Shown in pieces: positions 40,977-52,474 of a DNA stretch of 64,000 bases (its first letter is position 1; each line of letters starts with the position of its first letter). A program made the translations under genes and the position numbers. The notes beneath the pieces are model-generated. The model searched no databases. It worked only from the letters and a program-made list of their open reading frames with translations, and was not told the origin of the DNA. This DNA comes from Ochromonas danica (taxonomy: Eukaryota; Sar; Chrysophyceae; Chromulinales; Chromulinaceae): positions 1-64,000 of the forward strand of contig VKHL01000064.1 of assembly GCA_015146655.1 (NCBI GenBank), read 5' to 3'.

Positions 40977-43231
40977 ATGACTGAAGTAGTTCAATCTCTT
41001 GCCGAGCTTAGTAAAGAGCAGCTCATCTCGATCCTCTCTTCCATTATCGAGAAGCATGGAGTCCAGGTCTTGGAAGAAGCGAAGACAGCTTTTGCAGTGC
41101 GCGTAGCTGTCTTCGCTTCTCCCTCAGCTGCTACTATTGCTACTGCTACTGCTAATGAGGCTGTCACTGTCACTGTGAACAACTCTACAGTGACTGCCAC
41201 TGAGATTAAAAACGTCAATAACAAGAAGAATCAGACGAAAGAGTGTCCTCTTGACGAAAGAAAGCAGAAGAAGTCATTTGACATGTCCCAGTAAGTCAAA
41301 TCCTGTGGTGTTGTAATAGTATGAGTTGTGCTCTATGGAGATCACCCTATATGTATGACTCTGATTAACCTTGAATAAATACTGTCTATTGCACAGATAT
41401 CGTCAACGTCATATAGCATTGCAAATACAGTATGATGGAACAGCATATTATGGCTTTGCATCACAAGATCTTGAAGATACGGTAGAGAATCATCTGTTTG
41501 GAGCATTAGAGAAGTTAAACCTTATCTCTGATCGCAAGGTAAGTTGCTACATATTTAACACATACACAAGTTAAAACACTAAAAACACATTTTGGTTAGT
41601 CGTGTAATTATAGTCGATGTGGTCGTACTGATAAAGGTGTCAGTGCTTTGAGGCAGGTAAGTGAGATACTTTCTAGTGTTTGCTTGACTGATGATTTGAA
41701 TTTGTATAACGCCTGTGGTTCGATGTTTCAGGTGGTTGCTTTGTATGTTCGCTCAGCGATGCCATTGTGTCTTCCACCAGAACAAATGCCTGGCCATCCT
41801 GATGATAGTGTCACTATCTCCGTCCCAGCAAAGTCTAATACAAACAACAAGAAAAGACAAGCAGAAGAAAAAGAAGAAACAGTTGTTGTTAGTGATGATC
41901 AAGTAGTGATGGTATCGAAAACAGTGAAAGAAATGGATTATGTCACTATGTTAAATCGTCAACTACCTGAGAATATCCGTATCTTAGGATGGACACCTGT
42001 TACACAAGAATTTTCTGCACGTTTTTCTGCATCTTATCGTCAATATCGTTATTTCTTCCTAAAGAAGAAGTTAAATATTGTAGCTATGCAAGAAGCAGCT
42101 AAGAAATTGATTGGAGAACATGATTTCCGTAACTTTTGCAAGCTTGATATTGCTAATGTAACTAATTTTAGAAGAGAGATCTTTGAAGCAGATATTAAAC
42201 TATTCCATCATCATCAAGAAGGGAAATCAATTATTAATGGAGAAGAAAATGATAATGAAGGAGATGTCTATATGTTAGAGATTAAAGGTATTGCTTTCTT
42301 ATGGCATATGGTAAGATGTATTATGGCAGTGTTAATGTTAGTGGGTCAAGGTCATGAATCCCCAGAGATCGTCAATGATCTCTTTGATATTGAGACTAAC
42401 CCAGCTAAACCAAGTTATAATATGGCTGTAGATTATCCATTAGTTTTGCATGATTGTGGTTATGATAACTTGATTTTCCCAGCTCAAGTGAAAACGTTAT
42501 GGCAATTAACTGCACATTATGAAGAACAATATGAAGAAGAATTAATAGCTGCCATGAGAACAAAAAATGCTTTCCAATATCTACAACATCTTACTGTTCG
42601 TAGAAGAGATGTATTGGATTATATTGATTATATTCAAGAGAATAAAGCTAAAGCTTTACAAAAGGTTACTGATCGTGGTATCAAGTTATCATCATATCAG
42701 AGTCATACTACTGCTACTACTACATCAACAACTTCTGTAAGTGGTGTGAAGAGGAAGATTGATGCTGTGCAAGATAATAGTGATAAAGAAGCTTGTGTTG
42801 ATGAAGAGAAGGAAGAGATTTCTTGGTGTGATGCACTTGCATTGATAAAGCAAGAAACAGGCCAGCAGCCTTCCACTCATGCCCCTGCACATGTCCATGT
42901 TCCACTCTTACAGGTAGAGTCAGACCTCTTTGCTTGGTAGTGTAGTCTGTCTGTCTGATGTGTGTGTGTGCGTGTGTGTGTATATATTATATGTGTATTA
43001 ATTTAGCGAAATGTCGAGGAAGCTTATGAAGAGAAAGTTCAGAAGTTATCGGGACAAAAGAAGGTAAGAGGATTGGCTGCTTGGTTGTTGCATGCTTGCT
43101 TGTTTGTAATGAACTTTTTTGATTTGATTAAAATACAGGAACGTTATGATCGTCACATCGCATTGTCATCTGCTGCCAAGGATACAACCCCTATATTCTT
43201 TGCTAAGATGCGTCAGCAAGGTTCTCTTTAG
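40977..43231 (+). CDS. PUS3: tRNA pseudouridine synthase PUS3-like
   Basis: Six exons (40977-41290, 41397-41538, 41600-41656, 41732-42913, 43007-43063, 43139-43231) give 614 residues. The family makes pseudouridine 38/39 in the tRNA anticodon arm. The catalytic Asp lies in CGRTDKGVSA, in the small third exon. Other TruA/PUS3 landmarks: IALQIQYDGTAYYGF, ASYRQYRYFF, GEHDFRNFCKLD and FLWHMVRCIMAVLMLVG. An Ala/Thr/Val-rich N-terminal extension of about 105 residues and an acidic insert at about 210-230 are extra. The C-terminal exons give a charged helical tail. Confidence 0.9.
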
Positions 43232-43433
43232 ATAATACAGTAATATACTAACTGTATAAGTTAACAATCATGTCATTCTTCTTATAATGTTAAGCACAAA
43301 CAACAACAAGGCAAGCACAGGTACAGGTTTTAGTCTATTTTATGGAACTTGCCAGAACTATAGAATAGAATGTAGAGAGAGGGAGAGAGACGCTTTCTTC
43401 CAATCATTTAGAGATATGATCAATTACAATCAA

Positions 43434-44528
43434 TTAGAATGGAAAGCCACTGAAGACTTTAAAGTGCAAGAACTTGAAGATAATATACGCTGTAGTACCA
43501 AAGACTAGGTATCTACCAACAAACGTATCAAAGGCTTCTACTGACCTTCGAAAAGCACCAAAGACATCTCCACCAAACTTTAGTAATTCTCCAAATATAC
43601 TCAATCCTGTCTTTCTTTTCCCTTTCTCTTTTGTAAATCTACTCATTAATGATCCCAAGAATCTTGCTGGAAACCCAATGAGAGCATCAATATAGATAAG
43701 AATAATAGTAATAATCTTAGTACTTCCTAATAGAATGAAATTAGAAGCAACTGCAAAGATTGTTCCTGCTAAGAAAGTTTCTAATGTTTCATGAAGTGGT
43801 AAGATCCAACTAATACCTTTTTGTTTAATAAATGGAATTACAGCTTCATAGACAAATGATTCAAAAACACATAATTCCAATCGAACACGTAATAGAACAC
43901 TTGCAACTAATGGACCATATTCAATGACATTTTCTGATCCAATTAATGTATTTGCAATAGTTTTCATAACTTGATAAAATCCATCTGAAGCAGGACAAAC
44001 TGGTTGGAAGGTACTAGGATCAAAGAGTTGTGTTGTTAATGCTGATGTAGAATCTGCTAAAGAACCCACAATAGGAAACCCATTAGCATGAGCTACACAA
44101 GCAACAGAGAAGAGTAGACCCAGTGTGAGTACTGCAGGAATGATAACAGCAGATGGCAGCAGCTGGGAGGGATCTCTTAATGAGTGTGCTGATTGTTCTA
44201 GTGAGGGTTGAAACCATCCTCCCTCATTGTCGTCATCCTTCACCTTCATTCTCATCCTCGTCATTGTCATCGTCTCTTTCTCATGCATAGGATGAGTGAA
44301 AACATGTGATAGACCCAGTACCTCCTTGTTAGTATGACTAGAGTCAGTAGTGAAGGTCATTTGATAGACATCCTTCCTCCATCTCTGTAAGGTATGTAAA
44401 GAACGAATGGAGGTGGTTCTTGGAGAGAAGGCATCATCATATTGCATTGTCATGATAAGTAACAGACAGAACAATAACAACGAACAACAACTTCGACTTG
44501 ATGATGAAGAATAATAATAACACTGCAT
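43434..44528 (-). CDS. plastid-targeted membrane protein of unknown function
   Basis: 364 residues from the chosen ATG; the frame is open further to 44660. After a Ser-rich start comes a hydrophobic signal (LLLFCLLLIMTM), then DDAFSPR, an ASAFAP-like site, then a basic segment. The mature part has hydrophobic segments (SAVIIPAVLTLGLLFSVACVA, FLAGTIFAVASNFILLGS, IITIILIYIDALIGF, YLVFGTTAYIIFKFL) and a Lys/Arg-rich loop. No enzyme motif was recognised. It converges with PUS3. Confidence 0.65.
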   Translation of the reverse strand: MQCYYYSSSSSRSCCSLLLFCLLLIMTMQYDDAFSPRTTSIRSLHTLQRWRKDVYQMTFTTDSSHTNKEVLGLSHVFTHPMHEKETMTMTRMRMKVKDDDNEGGWFQPSLEQSAHSLRDPSQLLPSAVIIPAVLTLGLLFSVACVAHANGFPIVGSLADSTSALTTQLFDPSTFQPVCPASDGFYQVMKTIANTLIGSENVIEYGPLVASVLLRVRLELCVFESFVYEAVIPFIKQKGISWILPLHETLETFLAGTIFAVASNFILLGSTKIITIILIYIDALIGFPARFLGSLMSRFTKEKGKRKTGLSIFGELLKFGGDVFGAFRRSVEAFDTFVGRYLVFGTTAYIIFKFLHFKVFSGFPF

Positions 44529-45109
44529 TTTTATTGAGAGAATAAAACCAAGACAAGAATTGCTTGTGACTGTTTTAAAAAAAGACAATAGAGTCAAGAA
44601 GAATAGGAAGAAGTTAATTGTTAGATACTTCTTCATCGTTGCATCATCATCATCATTCATCGCCGTTAACTTAATAAGTATATAATAGTTAACTTAACAA
44701 ATTTCAACTTAACAAAAACAACGGAAATCAACTATCTTAAGTTAACGATAGCAGTTGTTGAGGCAAGGAGTTGGGTTAGTTCAATCATCAACTCAAGTAA
44801 AGTAGTCTAAGTTGACTGTAATTGACTGACCTTGTGTGGTAGTCTGTAGTAGGAGGTTAAAGGTAAGTCAATTAATCAAGCTAACCACCATCATCACTGA
44901 TTTTGACTGTTGTTTCGAAACAATAATTTCTTGTATTTGAATCAAGTTTTTTGTTATCTCTTACTACTAGCTAGTACGTATTATTTTATTATTGATAATA
45001 TTATTTCCTCACTATCTCTTCTTCTGTTTATTTCTCTTGTTACTTTCCATCATCATAAAAAAATTGATAAAATAGGATTTATTATTATTATCAACAAGAA
45101 AAGAAAAAA
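44529..45109. other. divergent intergenic region
   Basis: About 580 bp, very AT-rich, with a TTAACTTAA-type motif repeated at about 44665-44760. Open frames here are low complexity. Probably holds two promoters. Confidence 0.5.
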
Positions 45110-46190
45110 ATGCCAATGAAGAAAGTTGCGGTAGTGACTGGAGCTAATAAGGTATAGTCATACTACAGTACAATAGCAACATATGGCATGGCTTGGCATG
45201 GTGTAATATCGTAGCAGTATAATACTGTGTTGTTTTGGTTTCTATACAATGAGTGTTGTATTAGACCTGTTGTGTCATCTCTACTACTATTACCATCTCA
45301 ATCACTTCTTCCTTTCCATATGGTGCTGATGACTATATTCATGTACATATACTGCTACCCTCTCCCTCATGTTTCTATCTCTAACTATCTGCTATTATTG
45401 GTCTATCTATCACTACTAGGGCCTGGGATTAGAGATTGCCAAGAAACTCTGTGAGCAAGGTGTACATGTCATCTTAGCGTGTAAGAACATCGACCATGCA
45501 GGCATTGCTCTGGAGACATTCAAACACAACGGCTATGATGCTGAACTACGCCTTCTGGACATTTCTGATGCTTCCTCTATACAGACTTTTGTCCATGGTA
45601 TTGAAACAGACTTTGGCAAACTAGACATCCTTATCAACAATGCTGCCGTTGCTTTCAGGGCACATGATCCCACTCCCTTTGAACAACAAGCGCGTCCTAC
45701 AGTCGAGACGAACTACTTTGGAACTTATCATGTTATCACAGCTTGTTTACCATTATTAGCAAAGTCACTCTTTCCAAGAATTGTCAATGTCGCATCAGAA
45801 TCAGGCCATTTACGATTAATCCAATCTACAGAATTACGTGCAGCCTTTGTCTCCCCAGAGTTAACCATGGAACGATTAAATGAACTAATGTCAAGTTATA
45901 TTGCAGCAGTAGAAGATGGCAGCTTTGTTGAGAAAGGATGGCCTAGTAGCTGTTATAGTATGAGCAAGATTGGTGTCATTGCCATGACTCAAGTCTTGGC
46001 ACGTGAACATCCAGGAATTTTGATTAATTCTTGTTGTCCAGGATATTCTTCGACTTTCTTGACGGCCTTTGTCGATCCCGCATTAATTGAACGAGCAGCA
46101 CATACACCAGTTTATCTTGCCTTGCTCCCTGAGAAAGGAATTACAGGGAAGTTCTTATCAGATGAAAATGATATCACAGCAAGTTGGTAA
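45110..46190 (+). CDS. short-chain dehydrogenase, carbonyl reductase (CBR1)-like
   Basis: Exon 1 (45110-45151) encodes MPMKKVAVVTGANK and exon 2 (45420-46190) the rest, 270 residues in all; the 268-bp intron splits the Rossmann glycine motif TGANKGLGLEIA. NADPH site features: the TGxxxGxG motif, LDIS and NNAAVAF. Catalytic residues: NVASESG (Ser) and the YSMSKIG Tyr-x-x-x-Lys pair with the 40-residue insert between them typical of monomeric carbonyl reductases. The substrate is unknown; carbonyl compounds or quinones are usual. Confidence 0.88.
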
Positions 46191-46710
46191 TATCTCATCA
46201 AGAGTATCTTCCCGATGGATCTCCAATGAGTCGCTGTAGTTACAAGTATGTCGTAGTCAAAGAGGAAAGGTGTGTGGTGAAGGTGTGGTGGTGTTTTTCA
46301 TTCATTGCTCGATCGCCATATAGAGGAAATGCTATGCTCCAACATTATTGGAAGAGGAGGCCAAATGAAGAGGAAAGGCCCTATGCGCGGCAGTTCTTAT
46401 TTTCTCAACTCTCTTTCTTTCTCTTCATGTGTAAGTGTTAGCTAACTAAATGGTTCCATGTTGTCTAAGTTCATCACTTTATAGTAGCTTAGAGATGTTC
46501 TTCTTATCTCACTAGCTTGCCTTTCTCTTCGCATTAGTTGGCCAAAGGTTGAAAACTGTGAACTCGAAATTATCTTACACTTCAGACAACAAGGCATAGC
46601 AACTGACTCTTTGGTGGGAACATCATCAATAAGCATGAGATTTAATGAGATACGAAAGATTTGCACATCAACATGACCCATGTGGTCTGAGATGAACAGC
46701 TTAGAGAGGT
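46191..46710. other. intergenic region, convergent genes
   Basis: About 520 bp. Short frames on both strands lack any recognisable domain. Mainly 3' untranslated sequence expected. Confidence 0.55.
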
Positions 46711-48297
46711 TTACTTCAACTTATTAGTTACTCGCATGAGCAGACTATCTGCTTCCTCTTGAGAGGCCAAAGAAATTGGCTTCATTACAAGTTCTTGTGC
46801 CTTGGAAATAACCTCTTGGTCATTCTTCAGGATGAGAGTGGGTTTGGTTACAATCAGTTGCAAAATTAACTCTCCAAACAATCCATTTGCCCAAGCAAAC
46901 CAAGATCTTGTAAATTGATTGGGGTCGTCAACATTAAAAGCTTCATGCATAAGACCTGTCTCGGCAGTGGTAGTCTTGAGCATGTTCAAACATGTGGCAA
47001 TCTCATTATCATCATCTGAAGTCATGGCTTGGACAATAATAGCCATAGGCCATGTGAGGTTGACACCTTCATGAGGTCCACCAACACCTTTGCCCATGAC
47101 ACCTGAGTAGTAGTACGGATTATCTGCTGAGAGAACAAAACTACGAGTGAGTTGGTAAGCCTCATGCTTGGTGGAGATATAGCCCGTGAGAGGCAAAGAA
47201 AGGAGCGAGGGTAGATTGGCATCGTCCATATAGACTTCTGATCCAAATCCATCTACTTCATAAGGAATCACTCGTTTACGATGCGTATAATTATCCATTG
47301 CCTGGCAAAGGGATATACGAATAGCTTCTACATCTTGCAAGAGCCTCGTTGCAAAGCTCTTGTTTTCCTCAGAAACAGGGAATGCTGATGACCTGATTTG
47401 TGTAAGCAGTTCAGTGAGATGTATTATCTCAACGCATGTCATTGCATTGCCTGGGATATTATAAGGGAAAGTCACAGCATCGTCAGATGGTCGAAAGAGA
47501 CTTCGTGTGAGTCCTTGTGGACGACATGGTGGCCCTCTTTCTTGTACTGACAACGTATCCGTGGCAACAGTAGTCAGGCGAGAAAAGAGATAAGGAGGTG
47601 TAGCTAATCTGCCTGTATCGCGTTGCATGGTGGCGATTGTATTAAGCAGTTGCTGCATGGCCAACAAGAAGGTCTCACTACTTTTCACCACTTCGGCAAA
47701 TCCTTGTGGGTGATACCGATAGTACCAATAGGAGAGCTTGATAAAGGCATTTAAAGAGTCAACTTCATATTTGCCTTCAAAGACAGCAGGAGTCATGGGA
47801 GGTGTGCGGCTGTCATCCTGGTGGCCCTCACCAGAGGCATTGAAATTGAAGGCATTGGCATATGGATCGAGAAGAACAGAATGCGCATGACGAAAGATTA
47901 ACCCTTCGATAAGAGCAGCTAGATGGCTATCATTCGCAGCATAAGGGATATATGGGAGGATTTGATTCATGGAGTCTCTAAGCCAAAGGGCGGGAATATC
48001 CCCCGTGATAACAAAACTATCCAGGGGAGGTGTGGAAGAATGATAGAAAATAGTAGTGTCTAAGGTATTGGGCAAAGTGTTCTGAAAGAGAGTAGCAAGA
48101 TCTTCATCTTGAAAGAGTGGTAGTAATTCTGTGATCAGATTATCAATGACCTGACTTCGGAATGTACGCTTTTTAATAGGTGGCCGTTGATCTGGAAAAC
48201 TGCTGCCACTATTGCTACCATAACTAATAGTCCATAGAGAGCATAATAGTAATAGTAGTGAAATCATCCGCGAGACAAAGTTCTTTGGCTTCTTCAC
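46711..48297 (-). CDS. glycoside hydrolase family 125 (exo-alpha-1,6-mannosidase-like)
   Basis: A single exon of 528 residues. A signal peptide (MISLLLLLCSLWTISYG) directs it to the secretory path. GH125 landmarks: FVITGDIPALWLRDSMNQ, DPYANAFN, GKYEVDSL, RSLFRPSDDAVTFPYNIPGN, VDGFGSEVYMDDANLPSLLSLP and LMHEAFNVDDP...RSWFAWANGLFGELI. The family removes alpha-1,6-linked mannose from glycans without metal. Potential N-glycosylation sites (for example NDS, NAS, NLT) are present. It is divergent from the WD40-like gene. Confidence 0.9.
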   Translation of the reverse strand: MKKPKNFVSRMISLLLLLCSLWTISYGSNSGSSFPDQRPPIKKRTFRSQVIDNLITELLPLFQDEDLATLFQNTLPNTLDTTIFYHSSTPPLDSFVITGDIPALWLRDSMNQILPYIPYAANDSHLAALIEGLIFRHAHSVLLDPYANAFNFNASGEGHQDDSRTPPMTPAVFEGKYEVDSLNAFIKLSYWYYRYHPQGFAEVVKSSETFLLAMQQLLNTIATMQRDTGRLATPPYLFSRLTTVATDTLSVQERGPPCRPQGLTRSLFRPSDDAVTFPYNIPGNAMTCVEIIHLTELLTQIRSSAFPVSEENKSFATRLLQDVEAIRISLCQAMDNYTHRKRVIPYEVDGFGSEVYMDDANLPSLLSLPLTGYISTKHEAYQLTRSFVLSADNPYYYSGVMGKGVGGPHEGVNLTWPMAIIVQAMTSDDDNEIATCLNMLKTTTAETGLMHEAFNVDDPNQFTRSWFAWANGLFGELILQLIVTKPTLILKNDQEVISKAQELVMKPISLASQEEADSLLMRVTNKLK

Positions 48298-48477
48298 GTA
48301 TTCTCAGATGGCATTCCGGGCATGGCCGACTTCAATTCACGAGTGTGAAAACTGCAAAATGCGGGAAAACGCACCGGGAAATGTTAAAACGGAACCGTAA
48401 AATGCTGAAAATCCATTCCATCTCTGCTCCATTTTTCAATCAAGACCAAAACTAAACCAAGTGTGCATCCAGAGAGG

Positions 48478-48543
48478 GAGGAAAAGGAAAAGGAAAAGGA
48501 AAAGGAAAAGGAAAGGAAAAGGAAAAGGAAAAGGAAAAGGAAG
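48478..48543 (+). repeat. polypurine (GGAAAA)n tract
   Basis: About 65 bases of only A and G on the + strand, mostly GGAAAA units with one shortened unit, ending a few bases before the WD40-like start codon. Read through from a GTG it would encode an artificial-looking Lys/Arg/Gly run, so I place it in the 5' untranslated region. Confidence 0.95.
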
Positions 48544-48547
48544 ATCG

Positions 48548-51500
48548 ATGTCGGTAGAAGATACTGAGGATTTGGATTGTTTCCATGCTGAGACCTTGTT
48601 TTCTCCCAGCTCCCTTTCAGCCGAACAGTATCCTTCGTGGTGGACCACTTGTCAGATCCATCAAGACTATGTCATCTTCCTTGTGGACTATTCCCTTTAT
48701 CTATGGTTTCCTCATGATAAGAAGGGTGATGAGGAGTTACCAGTTCCTATCTTGTACAATGTCTATTCTTTTATTTTGACCAGTCGGGATAGTCCATTTC
48801 TCTTAGTCATCAATAGTGTGGGAGATTTGTTGGTGGTACAGATTCACCTCTCTGCCTTTCAAGCACCTTCCACTCCTGACCCTGGCCCTGGTGCAGGTTC
48901 CTCTGAGGCTGTCCGAACGATTACTACTGAAGAAGAAAGACATGGGGGGTCATTATCTGATAATAGCAAGCCCGATGACCAGGCTGTTGAAATTCTACTC
49001 GAAATTGATCTCTCAGGAAGTGAGATCGATACCACCATGTGTGAACTCAACTTCCACAGCCAATACAATCTTCTCTTCATCTACATTCCATCCTCACCCA
49101 AGCTGCAGATGCTCTCCTTTGACTGTGACCTGAAACAAGGGAAGAAGTCGAAATGGGATATCAAACAGAATGTCATGATTGATTTATCATCCCATCTTTC
49201 CGCGTGGTCTCTATTCTCAATCTGGGGACCGCTTCATGATCCTTTCATGATTATTAACGATTACAGTACTTCCCTCTATATGCTACCACTCAATTCCATA
49301 TATGATAATACTGGTAGTAGTCATGAAAACTCTTTGGTGAGGATTTCTTCGAAGGGCGATGACAGTTATGGTGATGTTGACAATGTTAATGATGACCTTG
49401 GCGAGCACAAATCTCAAGGAATTAACTTGACTGCGATGGTGGTCAAGAGGAGTTTTCATAGAACATGGCTGTCAGCATTATCTGTTGTAGATCCTATCTT
49501 ATTGAAAAACAATCCCACGTCTCCTGCTAATAGCAGTATAGAAGGAGAGATATTTGCCATTAGTGGTGATGCCACAGGAGGACTGTGTATATGGCATTAT
49601 TTTCCAGTTAATGAAGAAGAAGAAGCTAAAGAAGCAGCACTAGTTGATGAAAAAGTTGCTGAATTCTTACAACCTATTTTCTCTGTATTACCTCTTTTAA
49701 ATTCTTCCTCCAGAAGGTCACGATGGAAATTATTGTGGACAGAGAAAGATTTTTCCTATTTGAATTCTGAAATCACTTTGATTCTGTCTTGTTCAAGTTC
49801 GTCTGAATATGTCTGGATTGCTGATCGTTCAGGACAGCTTGCTTTGATTAATTTCTCTCATAAAAGTCGACAAATCTATTTCATTCATAAACTAACTTTG
49901 TTTCCCAGACCAACTATTATTAATCAAGTTGTATTTGTTCCCGTGTTAGAGAGGAAGTTTGATTGTCCATTTCAAATTAGAATATGGAGTCAAGAATGGA
50001 AAGAATGTGTGGAATGTTGGATGAGTAAGAGTATCTCAATCATAGAGCGTGTTTGGCCTGAAGGTCATAAATTGTTAATTCCAACAAGTGGTTCTAGTAT
50101 GAGAGGGAAGGAGGACATGGTGAAAATGATTGATATTGATCCTTCCTTGACCACAACACGTAGTTTACAACCAACATTCTCATCAACTATTGGTGGACAT
50201 GGTTTAGTTAGAAAAGTGATTTATGCATGTACAATTATGCCTTATGCACAAGTTATTGCAGTAGTTGATTGGACATCGACTGTATTCTTTTATCATCTAC
50301 AACATGGTAATTTGTTACATACATTGACTTTACAAGTAACAGGATGTCGTTATATGTTATCATTTGATACAACTTTCTTACAAACATCATCATTCTTATT
50401 CTTAACAGGTCATCAATCAGGAACAGTATTAGTTTATCTAATTAAAGTTAATACTGATTTATATAGAAATAATGAAGATTATGATAGAGAAGATGATTTT
50501 AGTGAAGGTAGTTTAGATAGTATTGATAGTCAAGATTCTTTCCCTTTTATTACTACAGAGATAAATTCTGCTATTTCTTCATTACCAGAAAGCAATGGGA
50601 ATAAAAGCAACAACAAGGAGATTACATCACAAGCTATGGCATTAGACTTACTCGAATCTACTGTATTACCATTATCACTACCACCTATTTCATCTACTTC
50701 AAGAACAATAGGTTCGACAACAAGTCAAATGATTGGAAGATCATTACCATCTATCTCTTCTCAATCAAAAGAAAGATTGAAATTATCTTATTCTCTTACA
50801 TGTGAGATTATTCATTCTTTACAGCCTTCTTATTTTCCTGTCACAGAACTTTTTCTTTCTAATAATGCACAAACTCTTGTCGTTATCGGTCAAAGACAAT
50901 ACTTCTTTCAATATGATCATATTACAGCTCAACCAACATTTAGTGCACGGAAAGGTAATAGTCGGATGAAAGCATTAGTACCAACAAGAGATAGACGTCT
51001 TGACTATGTAGCAACATGTGTGAATATTGTGGAAAGTATTCCTGAAGAACATCGAGCAGGTTCTTGTATGGAGGAAAGTCATATTGAAAGATTGCTTCTT
51101 ATGGTACAAAGTCTTAATTCCGTGCAATTATTGAATGGATTGGATTTAGTAATGCTTACAACATTTTCACTTAATTCAGCAGCTTCCTTGGGAATTATTT
51201 CTCCTTTCCCTACAGCTCGGTCTTCTATACCAAAGATACCTCTAACCAATGAGAAAGTGCATCAAACTGTTCCCCCTATGGCAATGACGTTAATATGGGA
51301 TTATCGCACTTTAGCAGATGTCCAAAAGGATAGTTCTACTTCTAATCCTTTGCTATCCAAACGAAGTAGTAATGCTCTATCAGATTCTGGTATAGAAGCA
51401 AACTTTGATGAAGATGACAAAAATAGTCAAGATACTTCAAGCACTGTATTAGATAGTAAAACACGAGAAAGAGGTATGATTGGCCTATCTGCAAGTAGTT

Positions 51501-51880
51501 TACTTCACTTTGTCAGGTTTAGTGATCAACAAGGCTTTCATTTCTTACCTGATTTACAAGAACAGATCCAATCTTATCTTTCTTCTGAAAGTAATCTACC
51601 TAGAGACGATAAGATTTTTGGTTTATCTGGTTGTAGTAGTGATCAATCGCCTATTGTAGTCGCTTGGTCATCAACGAATCTCTTCCTCTTGAGAATTCAA
51701 TTGCATCGTGAAGCTGGACCTTTGGTCATGAGAGTTAAACACTTCCGACTAGGAAAGCCCGGGCAGTGTCCGAGTATTCAGGTGATCAAGGCTGCAGCTC
51801 TTCCTCTATTGCCCAAGGTGCGTTATCATCAAGTGGTGGTTGTTCTGTCCACTGGGTTTACCTTTGTAGTGAAGCTCTAG
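48548..51880 (+). CDS. large WD40/beta-propeller-like protein
   Basis: A single exon of 1110 residues from the ATG of MSVEDTEDLD. Repeated beta-strand blocks of WD40 character include FAISGDATGGLCIWHYFP, YVWIADRSGQLALINFSH and LFLTGHQSGTVLVYLI, suggesting one or two N-terminal propellers. Acidic/Ser-rich linkers separate these from a C-terminal beta-rich part. No catalytic motif, signal peptide or membrane span. I cannot name the family; a scaffold role is the usual expectation. The 250-bp promoter shared with the GH125 gene holds the polypurine tract. Confidence 0.6.
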   Translation: MSVEDTEDLDCFHAETLFSPSSLSAEQYPSWWTTCQIHQDYVIFLVDYSLYLWFPHDKKGDEELPVPILYNVYSFILTSRDSPFLLVINSVGDLLVVQIHLSAFQAPSTPDPGPGAGSSEAVRTITTEEERHGGSLSDNSKPDDQAVEILLEIDLSGSEIDTTMCELNFHSQYNLLFIYIPSSPKLQMLSFDCDLKQGKKSKWDIKQNVMIDLSSHLSAWSLFSIWGPLHDPFMIINDYSTSLYMLPLNSIYDNTGSSHENSLVRISSKGDDSYGDVDNVNDDLGEHKSQGINLTAMVVKRSFHRTWLSALSVVDPILLKNNPTSPANSSIEGEIFAISGDATGGLCIWHYFPVNEEEEAKEAALVDEKVAEFLQPIFSVLPLLNSSSRRSRWKLLWTEKDFSYLNSEITLILSCSSSSEYVWIADRSGQLALINFSHKSRQIYFIHKLTLFPRPTIINQVVFVPVLERKFDCPFQIRIWSQEWKECVECWMSKSISIIERVWPEGHKLLIPTSGSSMRGKEDMVKMIDIDPSLTTTRSLQPTFSSTIGGHGLVRKVIYACTIMPYAQVIAVVDWTSTVFFYHLQHGNLLHTLTLQVTGCRYMLSFDTTFLQTSSFLFLTGHQSGTVLVYLIKVNTDLYRNNEDYDREDDFSEGSLDSIDSQDSFPFITTEINSAISSLPESNGNKSNNKEITSQAMALDLLESTVLPLSLPPISSTSRTIGSTTSQMIGRSLPSISSQSKERLKLSYSLTCEIIHSLQPSYFPVTELFLSNNAQTLVVIGQRQYFFQYDHITAQPTFSARKGNSRMKALVPTRDRRLDYVATCVNIVESIPEEHRAGSCMEESHIERLLLMVQSLNSVQLLNGLDLVMLTTFSLNSAASLGIISPFPTARSSIPKIPLTNEKVHQTVPPMAMTLIWDYRTLADVQKDSSTSNPLLSKRSSNALSDSGIEANFDEDDKNSQDTSSTVLDSKTRERGMIGLSASSLLHFVRFSDQQGFHFLPDLQEQIQSYLSSESNLPRDDKIFGLSGCSSDQSPIVVAWSSTNLFLLRIQLHREAGPLVMRVKHFRLGKPGQCPSIQVIKAAALPLLPKVRYHQVVVVLSTGFTFVVKL

Positions 51881-52474
51881 TATGTGTAATAAGCGCTGTT
51901 TGTGTTATGAACATTCAATGTATTATGAGCAATTTGCTCTTGCTTGATGGTGTTTGCCTGAAGCTGAGAAAGAGCGGTTTGTTGGTGATGAAAGTCCATG
52001 CCAGAGTTGATGATGAGACATGTCAGAATATGAATTCTCTCACTGTGGGATGTCTACTTCTTCAACTGCTGGATGAATGTTACCTTTTACTGTACATATT
52101 GTAAGTTGAAAATCGAAATGGATGTGGGGAAACCCAAAATATAGTAGAAATAGAGGTTTATAAACCAGAAAATAGGGCTTTTGTGGTTCACTCCTTGGTG
52201 CGCAAGGAAGGAACCTCCTTGACCACCAAGAGGTGATTGACTTCCTTGTGATGAGCTGGAGGGCAACTGTGACGTGTGGATGGATCGATCACTTCGAAAC
52301 AAGGTTGAGAGATCGTCTCCTCCTGTGACTAACGAGGATGTGTGTCTTTTGTCTTCTCCAGTGGACAATCACAATCTAATTCCCTGAAGCATTTAGAGAA
52401 TATACAACAGGACAACAGAAGACAGACTATTTCGATAGTACACAACAACTAATAAGAACAAAACAAGAAGAACA
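51881..52474. other. intergenic region
   Basis: About 590 bp between two + strand genes. Frames on the - strand at 52087-52368 look like chance. No RNA gene recognised. Confidence 0.55.

Noticed and set aside
48461-48547. Lys/Arg/Gly-repeat N-terminal extension of the WD40-like protein
   Set aside because: It would need a GTG start and simply translates the polypurine repeat; the first ATG is at 48548.
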